Assembly (NCBI GenBank): GCA_946886805.1
Contig: CAMPJM010000138.1
Location: 1-9,093 of the forward strand
DNA: 9,093 nucleotides
Source of the DNA: an uncultured Flammeovirgaceae bacterium
GTDB taxonomy: Bacteria > Bacteroidota > Bacteroidia > Cytophagales > Cyclobacteriaceae
Direction: 5' to 3'
Within the stretch, counting starts at the first letter, position 1. Every line of letters starts with the position of its first letter. The notes below the pieces were generated by a model. The model saw only the letters and a list, made by a program, of their open reading frames with translations, was not told the DNA's origin and did not search any database. This document shows, in pieces, positions 1 to 6,359 of the stretch. A program made the translations under genes and the position numbers.

Positions 1-789
1 TACAAAGCTGTGTTTTTTGCTATCTCTTCCGGAGTTTTATTTTTTTATGGCCAAAAAATAAGAAGGAACAAGGCCCACAATGTTTACAGCCATACTGCGT
101 TAAACCTGTTGGGAATTATGACTTCCGCAGTAGCATTAGGTTATTTTGGTATTGTATTTGGAAACGGTGAAGGTCACTTTTCCGTATTCATTTTTATAGC
201 CGCAGGACTATATGGAATTTTAGGCTTTCGCTTCAAATCAAAAATGCTTTGGATTACCTCATTGCTTAGTTTCCTGATTTGGTATGGTGTGGAAACGTCC
301 TATTTATCCAATTGGCAACCTTTTTTTCTTGGTATGAATATAATAGTACGTTTTATACCATTTTGCCTTCTGGTGATAGCAGTTCTATTTTTTATAAAGA
401 ATTACCAGCCGATAAAAAACTTTTACAACGAATCCCTGGTTTTCTTCAGTATTAGCTTTTTTGGTGCACTCTGGTTAGCCTCTATCTTTGGTAACGAAAG
501 CAGTCTTGCTTCGTGGTCAGCAGTAAGTCAAACTAACTTCCTTTATTGGAGTGCAATATTTTTCCTTACCTCTCTTATTTCGATTTGGATAGGGATTAAA
601 TACAGGCAAAATATTTTTAGAGAACTAGGTATAATATTTCTCATTATCAATTTTTATTCGAGGTATTTTGAATTCGGGTGGGAAATGTTTCACCCCACAG
701 TGTTTTTTGCATGTTTAGGTTTATCTTTTTGGTTCATTGGAAAAAAAGCTGAAAAAATATGGACACTGAGTGATTTTAAAAAATCTTAA
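1..789 (+). CDS. DUF2157-like multi-pass membrane protein, 3' part only
   Basis: The reading frame is open from base 1, so the gene begins outside the window; the GTG at position 10 is an internal Val rather than a credible start. The visible 262 residues hold about nine hydrophobic segments separated by short polar loops, which indicates an integral inner-membrane protein. The C-terminal end has an Asn-Phe-Tyr-Ser-Arg-Tyr-Phe-Glu segment, then a last hydrophobic helix and a basic tail (GKKAEKIW). This pattern is familiar from the C-terminus of DUF2157/DUF4401-type membrane proteins, where an N-x-x-(S/T)RYF motif precedes the final helix. The function of that family is not established and no catalytic motif is visible. 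The stop lies 73 bp before the histidine kinase on the same strand, so read-through from this gene is possible. The family call is moderate; the membrane topology is clear. Confidence 0.6.
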   Translation, partial: YKAVFFAISSGVLFFYGQKIRRNKAHNVYSHTALNLLGIMTSAVALGYFGIVFGNGEGHFSVFIFIAAGLYGILGFRFKSKMLWITSLLSFLIWYGVETSYLSNWQPFFLGMNIIVRFIPFCLLVIAVLFFIKNYQPIKNFYNESLVFFSISFFGALWLASIFGNESSLASWSAVSQTNFLYWSAIFFLTSLISIWIGIKYRQNIFRELGIIFLIINFYSRYFEFGWEMFHPTVFFACLGLSFWFIGKKAEKIWTLSDFKKS

Positions 790-862
790 CGATTAACAGA
801 GGTTTTTTAATTTTGGAGATCGTTTTCTTGAAATTTAATGTTATAACTCCAGCTATATCAAA

Positions 863-3529
863 ATGAAAAATAATCCTAATATAAAAGCTAAAATAATTAT
901 TGGTTATAGTTTGTCTATAATCATTATTATTGCGAGCGGCTTTATTACCTACCATAGCTTTACAAGGCTATTAAACTCCGTTGAGGTTCTTTCTAAACCA
1001 GACAGGAAGCTTATCAGGCTAAACCATATGATCACTGATATTTCGGAAACAGAAAGAAACCTGCGCTCTTATATATTAAGTGATAATAAAGAACACCTTG
1101 AATCTTACGAAGCTAAACTGGATAGCATCAAATTAAACCTCAATATCTTAAAGTCAGAATCAGCAGATGAACCAGGGCAATTGATAAAGTTGGATTCTAT
1201 CGGCATATTGTTAAAAGCTAAATACGACGCCCTTGATGATCTTGGTATATTACAAAAGAGAAGCTCCACTTTTTCATCAAAAGCTCTTAAAAGGATTAGA
1301 GCAACTCCTATAGACTCTGCTAAATTTGATACAACCCTTCTCACCTACACCGAAACTATAAAGCATATACAGCCTCCGCCTGAAGTAGTTGTGGAAGACG
1401 ATGAAAATGAGGAGAACAATTCTGATGAGAGGGGGATATTTAATGCGATAAAAAATTTATTCAGTAGTAAAAAAGAAGTTGATGAACCTGAAGAAGGCGT
1501 AGAAGAGAATCAGGAAATCGAAGGATTTTACACAGAGACGAAGGTGACTGTAGACACAAGCGTTGTTTCTTCTTATAAAACTGATACTGTTGTGGCCAAT
1601 ATAAGAAAGATATTGGCTGATATGCAGAAAAAAGAAACTGCCCTAAATCAACTCTTAACATCCAAGCAACTGGAAATATTAGAGCAGGACAAGCTTATAA
1701 TGAATAAGCTACGGATCTTGTTGACCGATCTGGAAAGAGCGGAAATATTAAATGCCGAAAAACAAACCCAGGAGGCTAAAAAAATAGCGGGAAAATTTTC
1801 TTTTACTATTCTGGCAATAGGGATTTTTGGTCTGCTAGCGGGAACAACGTTTCTTTTACTTATTATTCACGATATTAATAAAAGTAATTATCTAAAAGTT
1901 CAACTAGAAAAAGCAAAAGAAAAAGCAGAATTTCTGGCCAAAGTAAAGGAAGAATTTCTGTCGAATATGAGCCATGAAATAAGGACTCCTTTAAATGCTA
2001 TTTTAGGATTTACAGAACAGCTCCTAATGACGCCATTGCAAAAAACTCAAAATGAATATTTACAATCTGTTCACCAGTCCTCTACCCACCTACTTTCAAC
2101 TGTAAATGACATACTTGATTATTCTAAAATAGAAGCGGGTAAATTAACGATAGAAAAAATCCCTTTCAAGCTTCGGCAGGTTATTGAAGAGGTACATTCT
2201 CTGTTCAGATTAAAGGCGGAGGCCAAGAACCTTTCTTTTAATTATTTTGTCGATGAAGACTGTCCAAAAGGAGTTTTAGGAGACCCGTTTCGTCTTAAAC
2301 AGATTCTTTTCAACTTATTAGGAAATGCATTAAAATTCACTGATACCGGAAGTATTAACATTATTTGTAAGTGTCAGAAATCTTTTACCTCTCCAAAAAG
2401 AATTATATTAAGCATTACCATTAAAGACACCGGCATTGGCATAAGGAAAAATAAAATTGCTAAGATTTTTGAGGGATTTCAACAAGCTGACAGCAGTACT
2501 ACTAGAGAATATGGAGGTACCGGGTTGGGGCTTACTATTTGTAAAAACCTCGCCAAACTTCAAAATGGAAAACTGGAAGTTGAAAGTGAAGAAGGGAAAG
2601 GATCTGCCTTCACTATCGTTTTACCTTATGAAATATGTGAGATAAAAGAAGAAATCGTACTTCAAAAAAAACCAACTATTGCAAAAAACATTCTTGAAAA
2701 TTTGAATATTTTGATGGTTGACGACGATGCAATTAACCTGCTTCTGTTGAACACAATTTTAAAAAAATATGCGGCAGAAACAGTAGAAGCTAAAAACGGT
2801 ACCGAAGGTTTGGAAAAACTAGTGACGAATAAATTTGATCTGATCATAACAGATATCCAAATGCCAAAAATGAGCGGGTTTGAATTTACAAAAGAGCTGC
2901 GGTCATTGAACAATAATCAAAACGCTAACATTCCTGTATTCGCATTATCAGCCCATGTTACGAATAAAGAAATTGATCAGGCGGAACGATCGGGAATAAC
3001 TGAAATACTTTCTAAGCCTTACAAAGAGGCTGCTCTATTAGACAAAATTATTGAGGTGCTAGGCTTGTCCAATAAGTATGAAGCCAGCAATTCTTCAGAA
3101 TCCTCAGAAAACGTTGAAATAGCAATTCTGGAAGAAGTTGTTTGCGATAATGCACAACACGAGGTCGACTTTAGTGGCTTCGATAATTTTATTAAAGGAG
3201 ATAAAAATGCCCTCATAAATTTATTAAACACCCTAGTGAGTGATCAAAAAAAGAATGTCAAGCTCTTAAGGAAACACCATAAATTAAAAAATTATGACGA
3301 CTCGGCAGCGCTTGCTCACAAGATGAGAGCTTCGTTTGCTTACTTAAAAGCAGAGGATGTGGTCAGGAAACTAACTAATTTGGAAACTGGATTGAAAGAT
3401 TCTACTAATAAAGAGGTTTTTGATGAGATTCCCGTAATTTCAAATGATATCGAAAAAATTATAGAAGCAATAGAAACTTCAATTGAAAAACTTCGGTCCG
3501 ATGTCTTTCAATCTACCGATGCGATCTAA
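863..3529 (+). CDS. Hybrid sensor histidine kinase (sensor-HisKA-HATPase-REC-Hpt)
   Basis: This 888-residue inner-membrane kinase starts a His-Asp-His-Asp phosphorelay. TM1 spans about residues 10-30 and TM2 about 312-335. They enclose a roughly 280-residue extracytoplasmic sensor region with long helices like CHASE3 or four-helix-bundle sensors, and an unusual acidic insert at about 170-230. A coiled coil leads to HisKA, with the SHEIRTPLNA H-box and phospho-acceptor His371. The HATPase domain shows the N-box (Asn484/Asn488), G1 DTGIG (522-526), the F-box around 536-543 and G2 GGTGLGL (551-557). The receiver has the acidic pocket Asp620-622, acceptor Asp664 (ITDIQMP), Ser at the usual Thr/Ser switch site, and Lys718. 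The Hpt domain at about 780-880 has AHKMRAS with His819. All catalytic residues are present, so it should be active. The partner is probably the convergent sigma-54 activator, whose stop overlaps this one. The ATG at 863 directly precedes a typical Lys/Asn-rich cytoplasmic N-terminus. The ligand is unknown. Confidence 0.93.
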   Translation: MKNNPNIKAKIIIGYSLSIIIIIASGFITYHSFTRLLNSVEVLSKPDRKLIRLNHMITDISETERNLRSYILSDNKEHLESYEAKLDSIKLNLNILKSESADEPGQLIKLDSIGILLKAKYDALDDLGILQKRSSTFSSKALKRIRATPIDSAKFDTTLLTYTETIKHIQPPPEVVVEDDENEENNSDERGIFNAIKNLFSSKKEVDEPEEGVEENQEIEGFYTETKVTVDTSVVSSYKTDTVVANIRKILADMQKKETALNQLLTSKQLEILEQDKLIMNKLRILLTDLERAEILNAEKQTQEAKKIAGKFSFTILAIGIFGLLAGTTFLLLIIHDINKSNYLKVQLEKAKEKAEFLAKVKEEFLSNMSHEIRTPLNAILGFTEQLLMTPLQKTQNEYLQSVHQSSTHLLSTVNDILDYSKIEAGKLTIEKIPFKLRQVIEEVHSLFRLKAEAKNLSFNYFVDEDCPKGVLGDPFRLKQILFNLLGNALKFTDTGSINIICKCQKSFTSPKRIILSITIKDTGIGIRKNKIAKIFEGFQQADSSTTREYGGTGLGLTICKNLAKLQNGKLEVESEEGKGSAFTIVLPYEICEIKEEIVLQKKPTIAKNILENLNILMVDDDAINLLLLNTILKKYAAETVEAKNGTEGLEKLVTNKFDLIITDIQMPKMSGFEFTKELRSLNNNQNANIPVFALSAHVTNKEIDQAERSGITEILSKPYKEAALLDKIIEVLGLSNKYEASNSSESSENVEIAILEEVVCDNAQHEVDFSGFDNFIKGDKNALINLLNTLVSDQKKNVKLLRKHHKLKNYDDSAALAHKMRASFAYLKAEDVVRKLTNLETGLKDSTNKEVFDEIPVISNDIEKIIEAIETSIEKLRSDVFQSTDAI

Positions 3530-4878
3530 TATTCTTCTATATCGTAAAGCTTGAGTTTGTTGTAAAGCGTTTTCCGATCTATATTTAAAGCTTTGGCGGC
3601 TTTTGATTTGTTGTATTTAAATTGCTCCAATGCATTTATAATCATCTCTTTTTCAACCTTCTGGTGTACGTCCTTCAAATTATTGCTTTCGTGACCGGCT
3701 GCATGGTCATAATCATGCGTTAAATTTAAATAACCCGATATTTCTTCCGGCAAAACGTTGGTTTCTATCGTTTTATTCTGAGTCAGAAGCACAGCTCGTT
3801 TAATAACATTTCTCATCTCTCTGAGATTTCCTGGCCAGCTATAATTAGAAAAAATTGCTTGCACTTCCTCAGAGAAACCTTCTATGTTTTTTTCCAACTC
3901 CTTGTTAGCCTCATCCAAAAAGTACTTGGCAAACAACATTATGTCCGTACCTCTTTTTCGCAAGGGGAAAACTTCAATCTTGAATTCATTAATCCTGTGA
4001 TACAAATCTTCTCGAAACTCACCCCTTTTCACGGCATCCGAGAGATCCTCGTTTGTCGCCGTTATAATTCGCACATCAACTGAAATATCTTTGTCGCCCC
4101 CTACTTTTCTAATCTTTTTTTCCTGGATTGCCCTTAGTAGTTTTATCTGTATTTCATAGGACAAGTTCCCGATTTCATCTAAAAATAAGGTTCCCTTATG
4201 AGCGGCTTCAAATTGACCCTGCTTATCGCTTACGGCGCTAGTAAAAGATCCCTTCACGTGGCCAAACAATTCACTAGCCGCTAAATCCTTTGACAAAGCA
4301 CCGCAATCCACGGCCACAAAAGGCATGTCCTTTCGTTTGCTTTTATCATGGATTAGCTTGGAAATATACTCTTTACCCGTACCACTTTCGCCCAAAACCA
4401 AGACAGACATTCCTGTTGGGGCTACCAACGAGATATATTCTTCAATTTTTTCAGCTACGCTGCTTTCACCTGTTAAATATTTAAACCCAGGAGCAGAAGT
4501 AGGCTTTACCTTCCTTTTCTCGGAATTGGTACGCTTATAAAGGGTATCTAAAAGTTCCTCGGGATCCAAGGGTTTTGTTATATAATCATATGCCCCGGCT
4601 TTTATAGCGCTGACGGCAGTTTTTATATCAGCATATGAAGTCATTAATAATATCAGCGAATTTCCATTAATTTCCTTAATCTTTTTCAGCAGGTCTACTC
4701 CATTATAATCAGGCAGTCTTAAATCGACTAAAATAACATCAAAAACTTTGTTGCGGATTTCCTTCAGAGCTTCTTTGCCAGATGGAGATTGCGTAACAGT
4801 AAAATTGTTCTTCTCCAAGAATGTTTTCAACATTAAATTAAAGGTAATATCATCATCGATAATCAACACATTTCCCAT
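3526..4878 (-). CDS. Sigma-54-dependent response regulator, NtrC family
   Basis: This 450-residue cytoplasmic transcription activator opens promoters with RNA polymerase-sigma-54. The receiver (about 3-116) has the acidic pocket Asp8-10, phospho-acceptor Asp52, Thr80 and Lys102 (TKP). After a short linker, the AAA+ domain (about 135-370) shows Walker A GESGTGKE (163-170), Walker B LFLDE (231-235), the arginine-containing stretch FREDLYHRI (288-296) and the SWPGNLRE motif of sensor II. The sigma-54 contact loop, normally GAFTGA, reads GSFTSA (210-215). The C-terminus (about 410-447) is a Fis-type helix-turn-helix (NKSKAAKALNIDRKTLYNKL). The domain order and length are those of NtrC/ZraR/AtoC proteins, but the specific orthologue cannot be named. 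The ATG at 4878 is chosen because MGNVLIIDDD is the expected receiver beginning. A 14-bp palindrome lies just upstream. The convergent hybrid kinase, which ends in Hpt, is its likely phosphodonor; the secreted-protein genes upstream are candidate targets (inference). Confidence 0.93.
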   Translation of the reverse strand: MGNVLIIDDDITFNLMLKTFLEKNNFTVTQSPSGKEALKEIRNKVFDVILVDLRLPDYNGVDLLKKIKEINGNSLILLMTSYADIKTAVSAIKAGAYDYITKPLDPEELLDTLYKRTNSEKRKVKPTSAPGFKYLTGESSVAEKIEEYISLVAPTGMSVLVLGESGTGKEYISKLIHDKSKRKDMPFVAVDCGALSKDLAASELFGHVKGSFTSAVSDKQGQFEAAHKGTLFLDEIGNLSYEIQIKLLRAIQEKKIRKVGGDKDISVDVRIITATNEDLSDAVKRGEFREDLYHRINEFKIEVFPLRKRGTDIMLFAKYFLDEANKELEKNIEGFSEEVQAIFSNYSWPGNLREMRNVIKRAVLLTQNKTIETNVLPEEISGYLNLTHDYDHAAGHESNNLKDVHQKVEKEMIINALEQFKYNKSKAAKALNIDRKTLYNKLKLYDIEEY

Positions 4879-4889
4879 AAAGAAGCGAT

Positions 4890-4903
4890 AAATAACGTTA
4901 TTT
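4890..4903. promoter_or_regulatory. 14-bp perfect palindrome before the response regulator start
   Basis: AAATAACGTTATTT reads the same on both strands and ends 11 bp upstream of the response regulator ATG on the minus strand. This position would suit an operator for autoregulation or a short RNA structure at the translation start. It is AT-rich, so chance is a real alternative, and no second copy was found near the other genes in the window. Confidence 0.3.
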
Positions 4904-4976
4904 TAATAGTTGCTACTAAGATAACTTTTTAACGCTAATATTAATACATTGTTCTTTATCAATCCGTTTTTTACAT

Positions 4977-5006
4977 AAAAAAACACCAACCTTCTCAGGT
5001 TGGTGT
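4977..5006 (-). terminator. Rho-independent terminator of the downstream twin (5075-5458)
   Basis: On the minus strand a perfect 10-bp stem (ACACCAACCT pairing with AGGTTGGTGT, 4983-4992 with 4997-5006, 4-nt loop) is followed directly by seven T residues (A-run at 4977-4983 on the plus strand). This is a textbook intrinsic terminator. It lies 68 bp past the stop of the 127-residue secreted protein gene, and it separates that gene from the response regulator further downstream on the same strand. Confidence 0.9.
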
Positions 5007-5026
5007 CCTAATAGAATTAAAATTAC

Positions 5027-5059
5027 TATGAATAAATAAACTTAACCTATTTATTCATA
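5027..5059. repeat. AT-rich 12-bp inverted repeat (second hairpin after the secreted-protein gene)
   Basis: TATGAATAAATA (5027-5038) and TATTTATTCATA (5048-5059) are perfect inverted repeats around a 9-nt loop. The repeat sits between the stop codon at 5075 and the GC-rich terminator at 4977-5006, so the mRNA 3' end would carry two stacked hairpins. It could protect the 3' end of the transcript or bind a protein. The symmetry is clear in the sequence; the function is inferred. Confidence 0.5.
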
Positions 5060-5074
5060 ATAGACAATCCCATA

Positions 5075-5458
5075 TTAATATTGAGACTCTTGTGATTCTA
5101 TTATCTGGCCTTCTTCATTGAATTCTACTACTGTTGATTGGCCATCGTTAGACAATAAATGTACTTCATAAGATTTTGACTCTGCACTTACGCCAGTTGC
5201 ATCTGTTGCCTGTTCTTTTACTTTATATACTTCAGACACTGTCATGTCTGCATATGCTCCAGCACTTAGGGCATCAGTTACAGCTGCAGGTAGATCAGCT
5301 TCTTCTATTTGCTCTCTACCACTTTGATCTAAATCCGAAGGTGCGCCCATCTCAGTTTGAGATTGATTTTCTACATCTTCTTGTTGACCCATGTCTTGCG
5401 CCATAACGGCTGTAAAACCAAATAATGCGATACCGAATGTTAACAAACCTTTTTTCAT
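5075..5458 (-). CDS. Secreted acidic PepSY-like protein, twin A
   Basis: This 127-residue protein has a clear Sec signal peptide (MKKGLLTFGIALFGFTAVMA) with probable cleavage before Gln21-Asp22. No lipobox Cys follows, so a soluble periplasmic or secreted protein is expected. The mature part begins with a Gln/Glu-rich low-complexity stretch, then the motif SDLDQSGREQIEEADLPAAV, then a pattern of one helix plus strands (VSEVYKV, SYEVHLLSNDG, STVVEFNEEGQI). The arrangement 'LP..V..AL', 'Y.V.L', 'V.F.EEGQI' resembles the PepSY-like/DUF2874 beta-fold proteins of Bacteroidota; that is a pattern-based guess. The product is strongly acidic. It is a clear paralogue of the protein at 5806-6165, has its own terminator at 4977-5006, and shares an upstream TGGCATG element with the twin. 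The biological role is unknown. Its position directly upstream of the sigma-54 regulator suggests that it belongs to that regulator's output or sensing circuit. Confidence 0.85.
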   Translation of the reverse strand: MKKGLLTFGIALFGFTAVMAQDMGQQEDVENQSQTEMGAPSDLDQSGREQIEEADLPAAVTDALSAGAYADMTVSEVYKVKEQATDATGVSAESKSYEVHLLSNDGQSTVVEFNEEGQIIESQESQY

Positions 5459-5511
5459 GATAAAAATATTATAGTGTTAATTAAAAAATCTTGTTGTTTG
5501 TTATATGTTAG

Positions 5512-5527
5512 AAGAAAAAGCATGCCA
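5512..5527 (-). promoter_or_regulatory. TGGCATG-N4-TTCTT element upstream of twin A (candidate -24/-12 promoter)
   Basis: The minus strand reads TGGCATG, four bases (CTTT), then TTCTT, ending 53 nt before the ATG at 5458. The -24 half agrees with the sigma-54 consensus (TGGCAYG) and the spacing is right, but the essential -12 GC dinucleotide is replaced by CT. The same arrangement occurs before the paralogue at 6212-6227. No Bacteroidota housekeeping promoter (TTG ... TAnnTTTG) was seen here. It could instead be a binding site for another regulator. Confidence 0.4.
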
Positions 5528-5639
5528 GAAATCAAAATTCACTTAAAACACTCATAATCAGACCATCATTAACTATAATTCAAACGTGGGCTAAGATTAT
5601 TTGTAGTATTTTGCCACACTTTGGGAAAAGGCTCTACAA

Positions 5640-5759
5640 ATGAAAAGGTCTTCCTTGAGCTGCCTTTTTGCGCTCCTAATTGTAGCGTATTATTCACATT
5701 GCGAAGTAAAAGTTAATAGCTTAAACCCGATCCCATCAACAAAAAAGCACCAGCTATAA
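5640..5759 (+). CDS. Possible small secreted peptide ORF (39 aa)
   Basis: An ATG-initiated frame of 39 codons lies in the 347-bp gap between the twin secreted-protein genes, on the opposite strand. It begins MKRSSLSCLFALLIVAYYSHC: a basic start, a hydrophobic core and then small or Cys residues, which is the shape of a Sec or lipoprotein signal peptide. The remaining 18 residues are polar with no recognisable motif. The frame runs into the terminator hairpin of the minus-strand gene (5741-5770), and no convincing promoter or ribosome binding site precedes it. Chance or a decayed gene start is as likely as a real gene. The rest of the gap (5528-5639) shows nothing I can assign. Confidence 0.2.
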   Translation: MKRSSLSCLFALLIVAYYSHCEVKVNSLNPIPSTKKHQL

Positions 5760-5770
5760 AACGGATGCTT
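5741..5770 (-). terminator. Probable Rho-independent terminator of twin B (5806-6165)
   Basis: On the minus strand AAGCAT-CC pairs imperfectly with GG-TGCTT (5745-5751 with 5763-5770, one bulged base, loop of about 11 nt), followed by six T residues (A-run 5741-5746 on the plus strand). It begins 35 bp past the stop of the 119-residue secreted protein. The stem is weaker than the terminator at 4977-5006, but strand and position are right. Confidence 0.6.
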
Positions 5771-5805
5771 CTCCTATATAAATCGTGGTACTAAAACTTA
5801 CCCTG

Positions 5806-6165
5806 CTACAAGTCCTTAATTTGGCCTTCTTCATTAAAATAAACTATAGTGGACAGGCCGTTGTCGGTTTCCAAATGAATCTCGAAAATTTCGGCACCAG
5901 TTTCAGAAGTTTGGTCTTCGACCCGGTACGCTTCTGAAATCTCCATCGATGAAAACTCGCCAGTAGCCAGAGCCTCACTTACCGGTGCCGGTAACTCGGC
6001 TTCTTCTATATGTTCCCTACCACTTTGATCTAAGTCCGAATCAGGGACACCCATTTCTGTTTCAACTGGTGATAGAACTTCTTCCTGAGGTTGTCCCATA
6101 TCCTGTGCTGAAACTGTAGCAATTACCATAAAGGACAAGCAACAACATAAAAATATCTTTTTCAT
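5806..6165 (-). CDS. Secreted acidic PepSY-like protein, twin B
   Basis: This 119-residue protein has a Sec signal peptide (MKKIFLCCCLSFMVIATVSA, probable cleavage before Gln21-Asp22) with three consecutive Cys inside the hydrophobic core. They are too early for a lipobox, so export as a soluble protein is expected. The mature part parallels twin A throughout: QDMGQ start, acidic linker, EMG.P.SDLDQSGRE.IEEA.LPA.V..AL, then EAYRV, FEIHLETDNGLSTIVYFNEEGQI. It lacks about ten residues between EAYRV and FEIHL and the C-terminal tail found in twin A. A PepSY-like/DUF2874 fold is suspected from the strand pattern, not proven. It is separated from twin A by 347 bp and has its own probable terminator and the same upstream TGGCATG element, so each twin is probably its own transcription unit rather than part of one operon. 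The role is unknown. Confidence 0.83.
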   Translation of the reverse strand: MKKIFLCCCLSFMVIATVSAQDMGQPQEEVLSPVETEMGVPDSDLDQSGREHIEEAELPAPVSEALATGEFSSMEISEAYRVEDQTSETGAEIFEIHLETDNGLSTIVYFNEEGQIKDL

Positions 6166-6211
6166 AATAGTGACATTTAGTAAAATCTATTACTTCAATT
6201 TAACAAAAAAA

Positions 6212-6227
6212 AAGAAATATCATGCCA
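6212..6227 (-). promoter_or_regulatory. TGGCATG-N4-TTCTT element upstream of twin B (candidate -24/-12 promoter)
   Basis: The minus strand reads TGGCATG, four bases (ATAT), then TTCTT running into a T-tract, ending 46 nt before the ATG at 6165. All 12 fixed positions match the element before twin A although the flanking DNA is different. As there, the -24 half fits sigma-54 promoters and the -12 half lacks the GC dinucleotide. Confidence 0.4.
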
Positions 6228-6359
6228 TATCCTCGAAATTTATGTAATCGATTTGCTTTCAAGGTCTTGCAGCCAAGGCTAAAGAATACCAATGCGGCGG
6301 GTATGAGCTATTAACCTACAAAATGGGGAAATATTCTACATTATTTAACTTTACAAAAG

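Noticed and set aside
863..3529. Frameshift or missing catalytic residue in the kinase
   Set aside because: All H, N, G1, F, G2, receiver and Hpt motifs lie in a single frame in the right order.
3859..4540. Plus-strand open frames opposite the sigma-54 regulator
   Set aside because: They are antisense to the conserved AAA+ domain, overlap each other, and show no recognisable protein features.
4879..5074. Riboswitch or structured leader before the response regulator
   Set aside because: The only strong structures are the terminator and AT hairpin belonging to the upstream gene, plus a short palindrome; no known aptamer pattern was seen.
5806..6165. Twin B as a lipoprotein because of the Cys-Cys-Cys run in its signal peptide
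   Set aside because: The Cys residues (7-9) are too close to the start to follow an h-region, and a good signal peptidase I site (VSA-Q) follows later.
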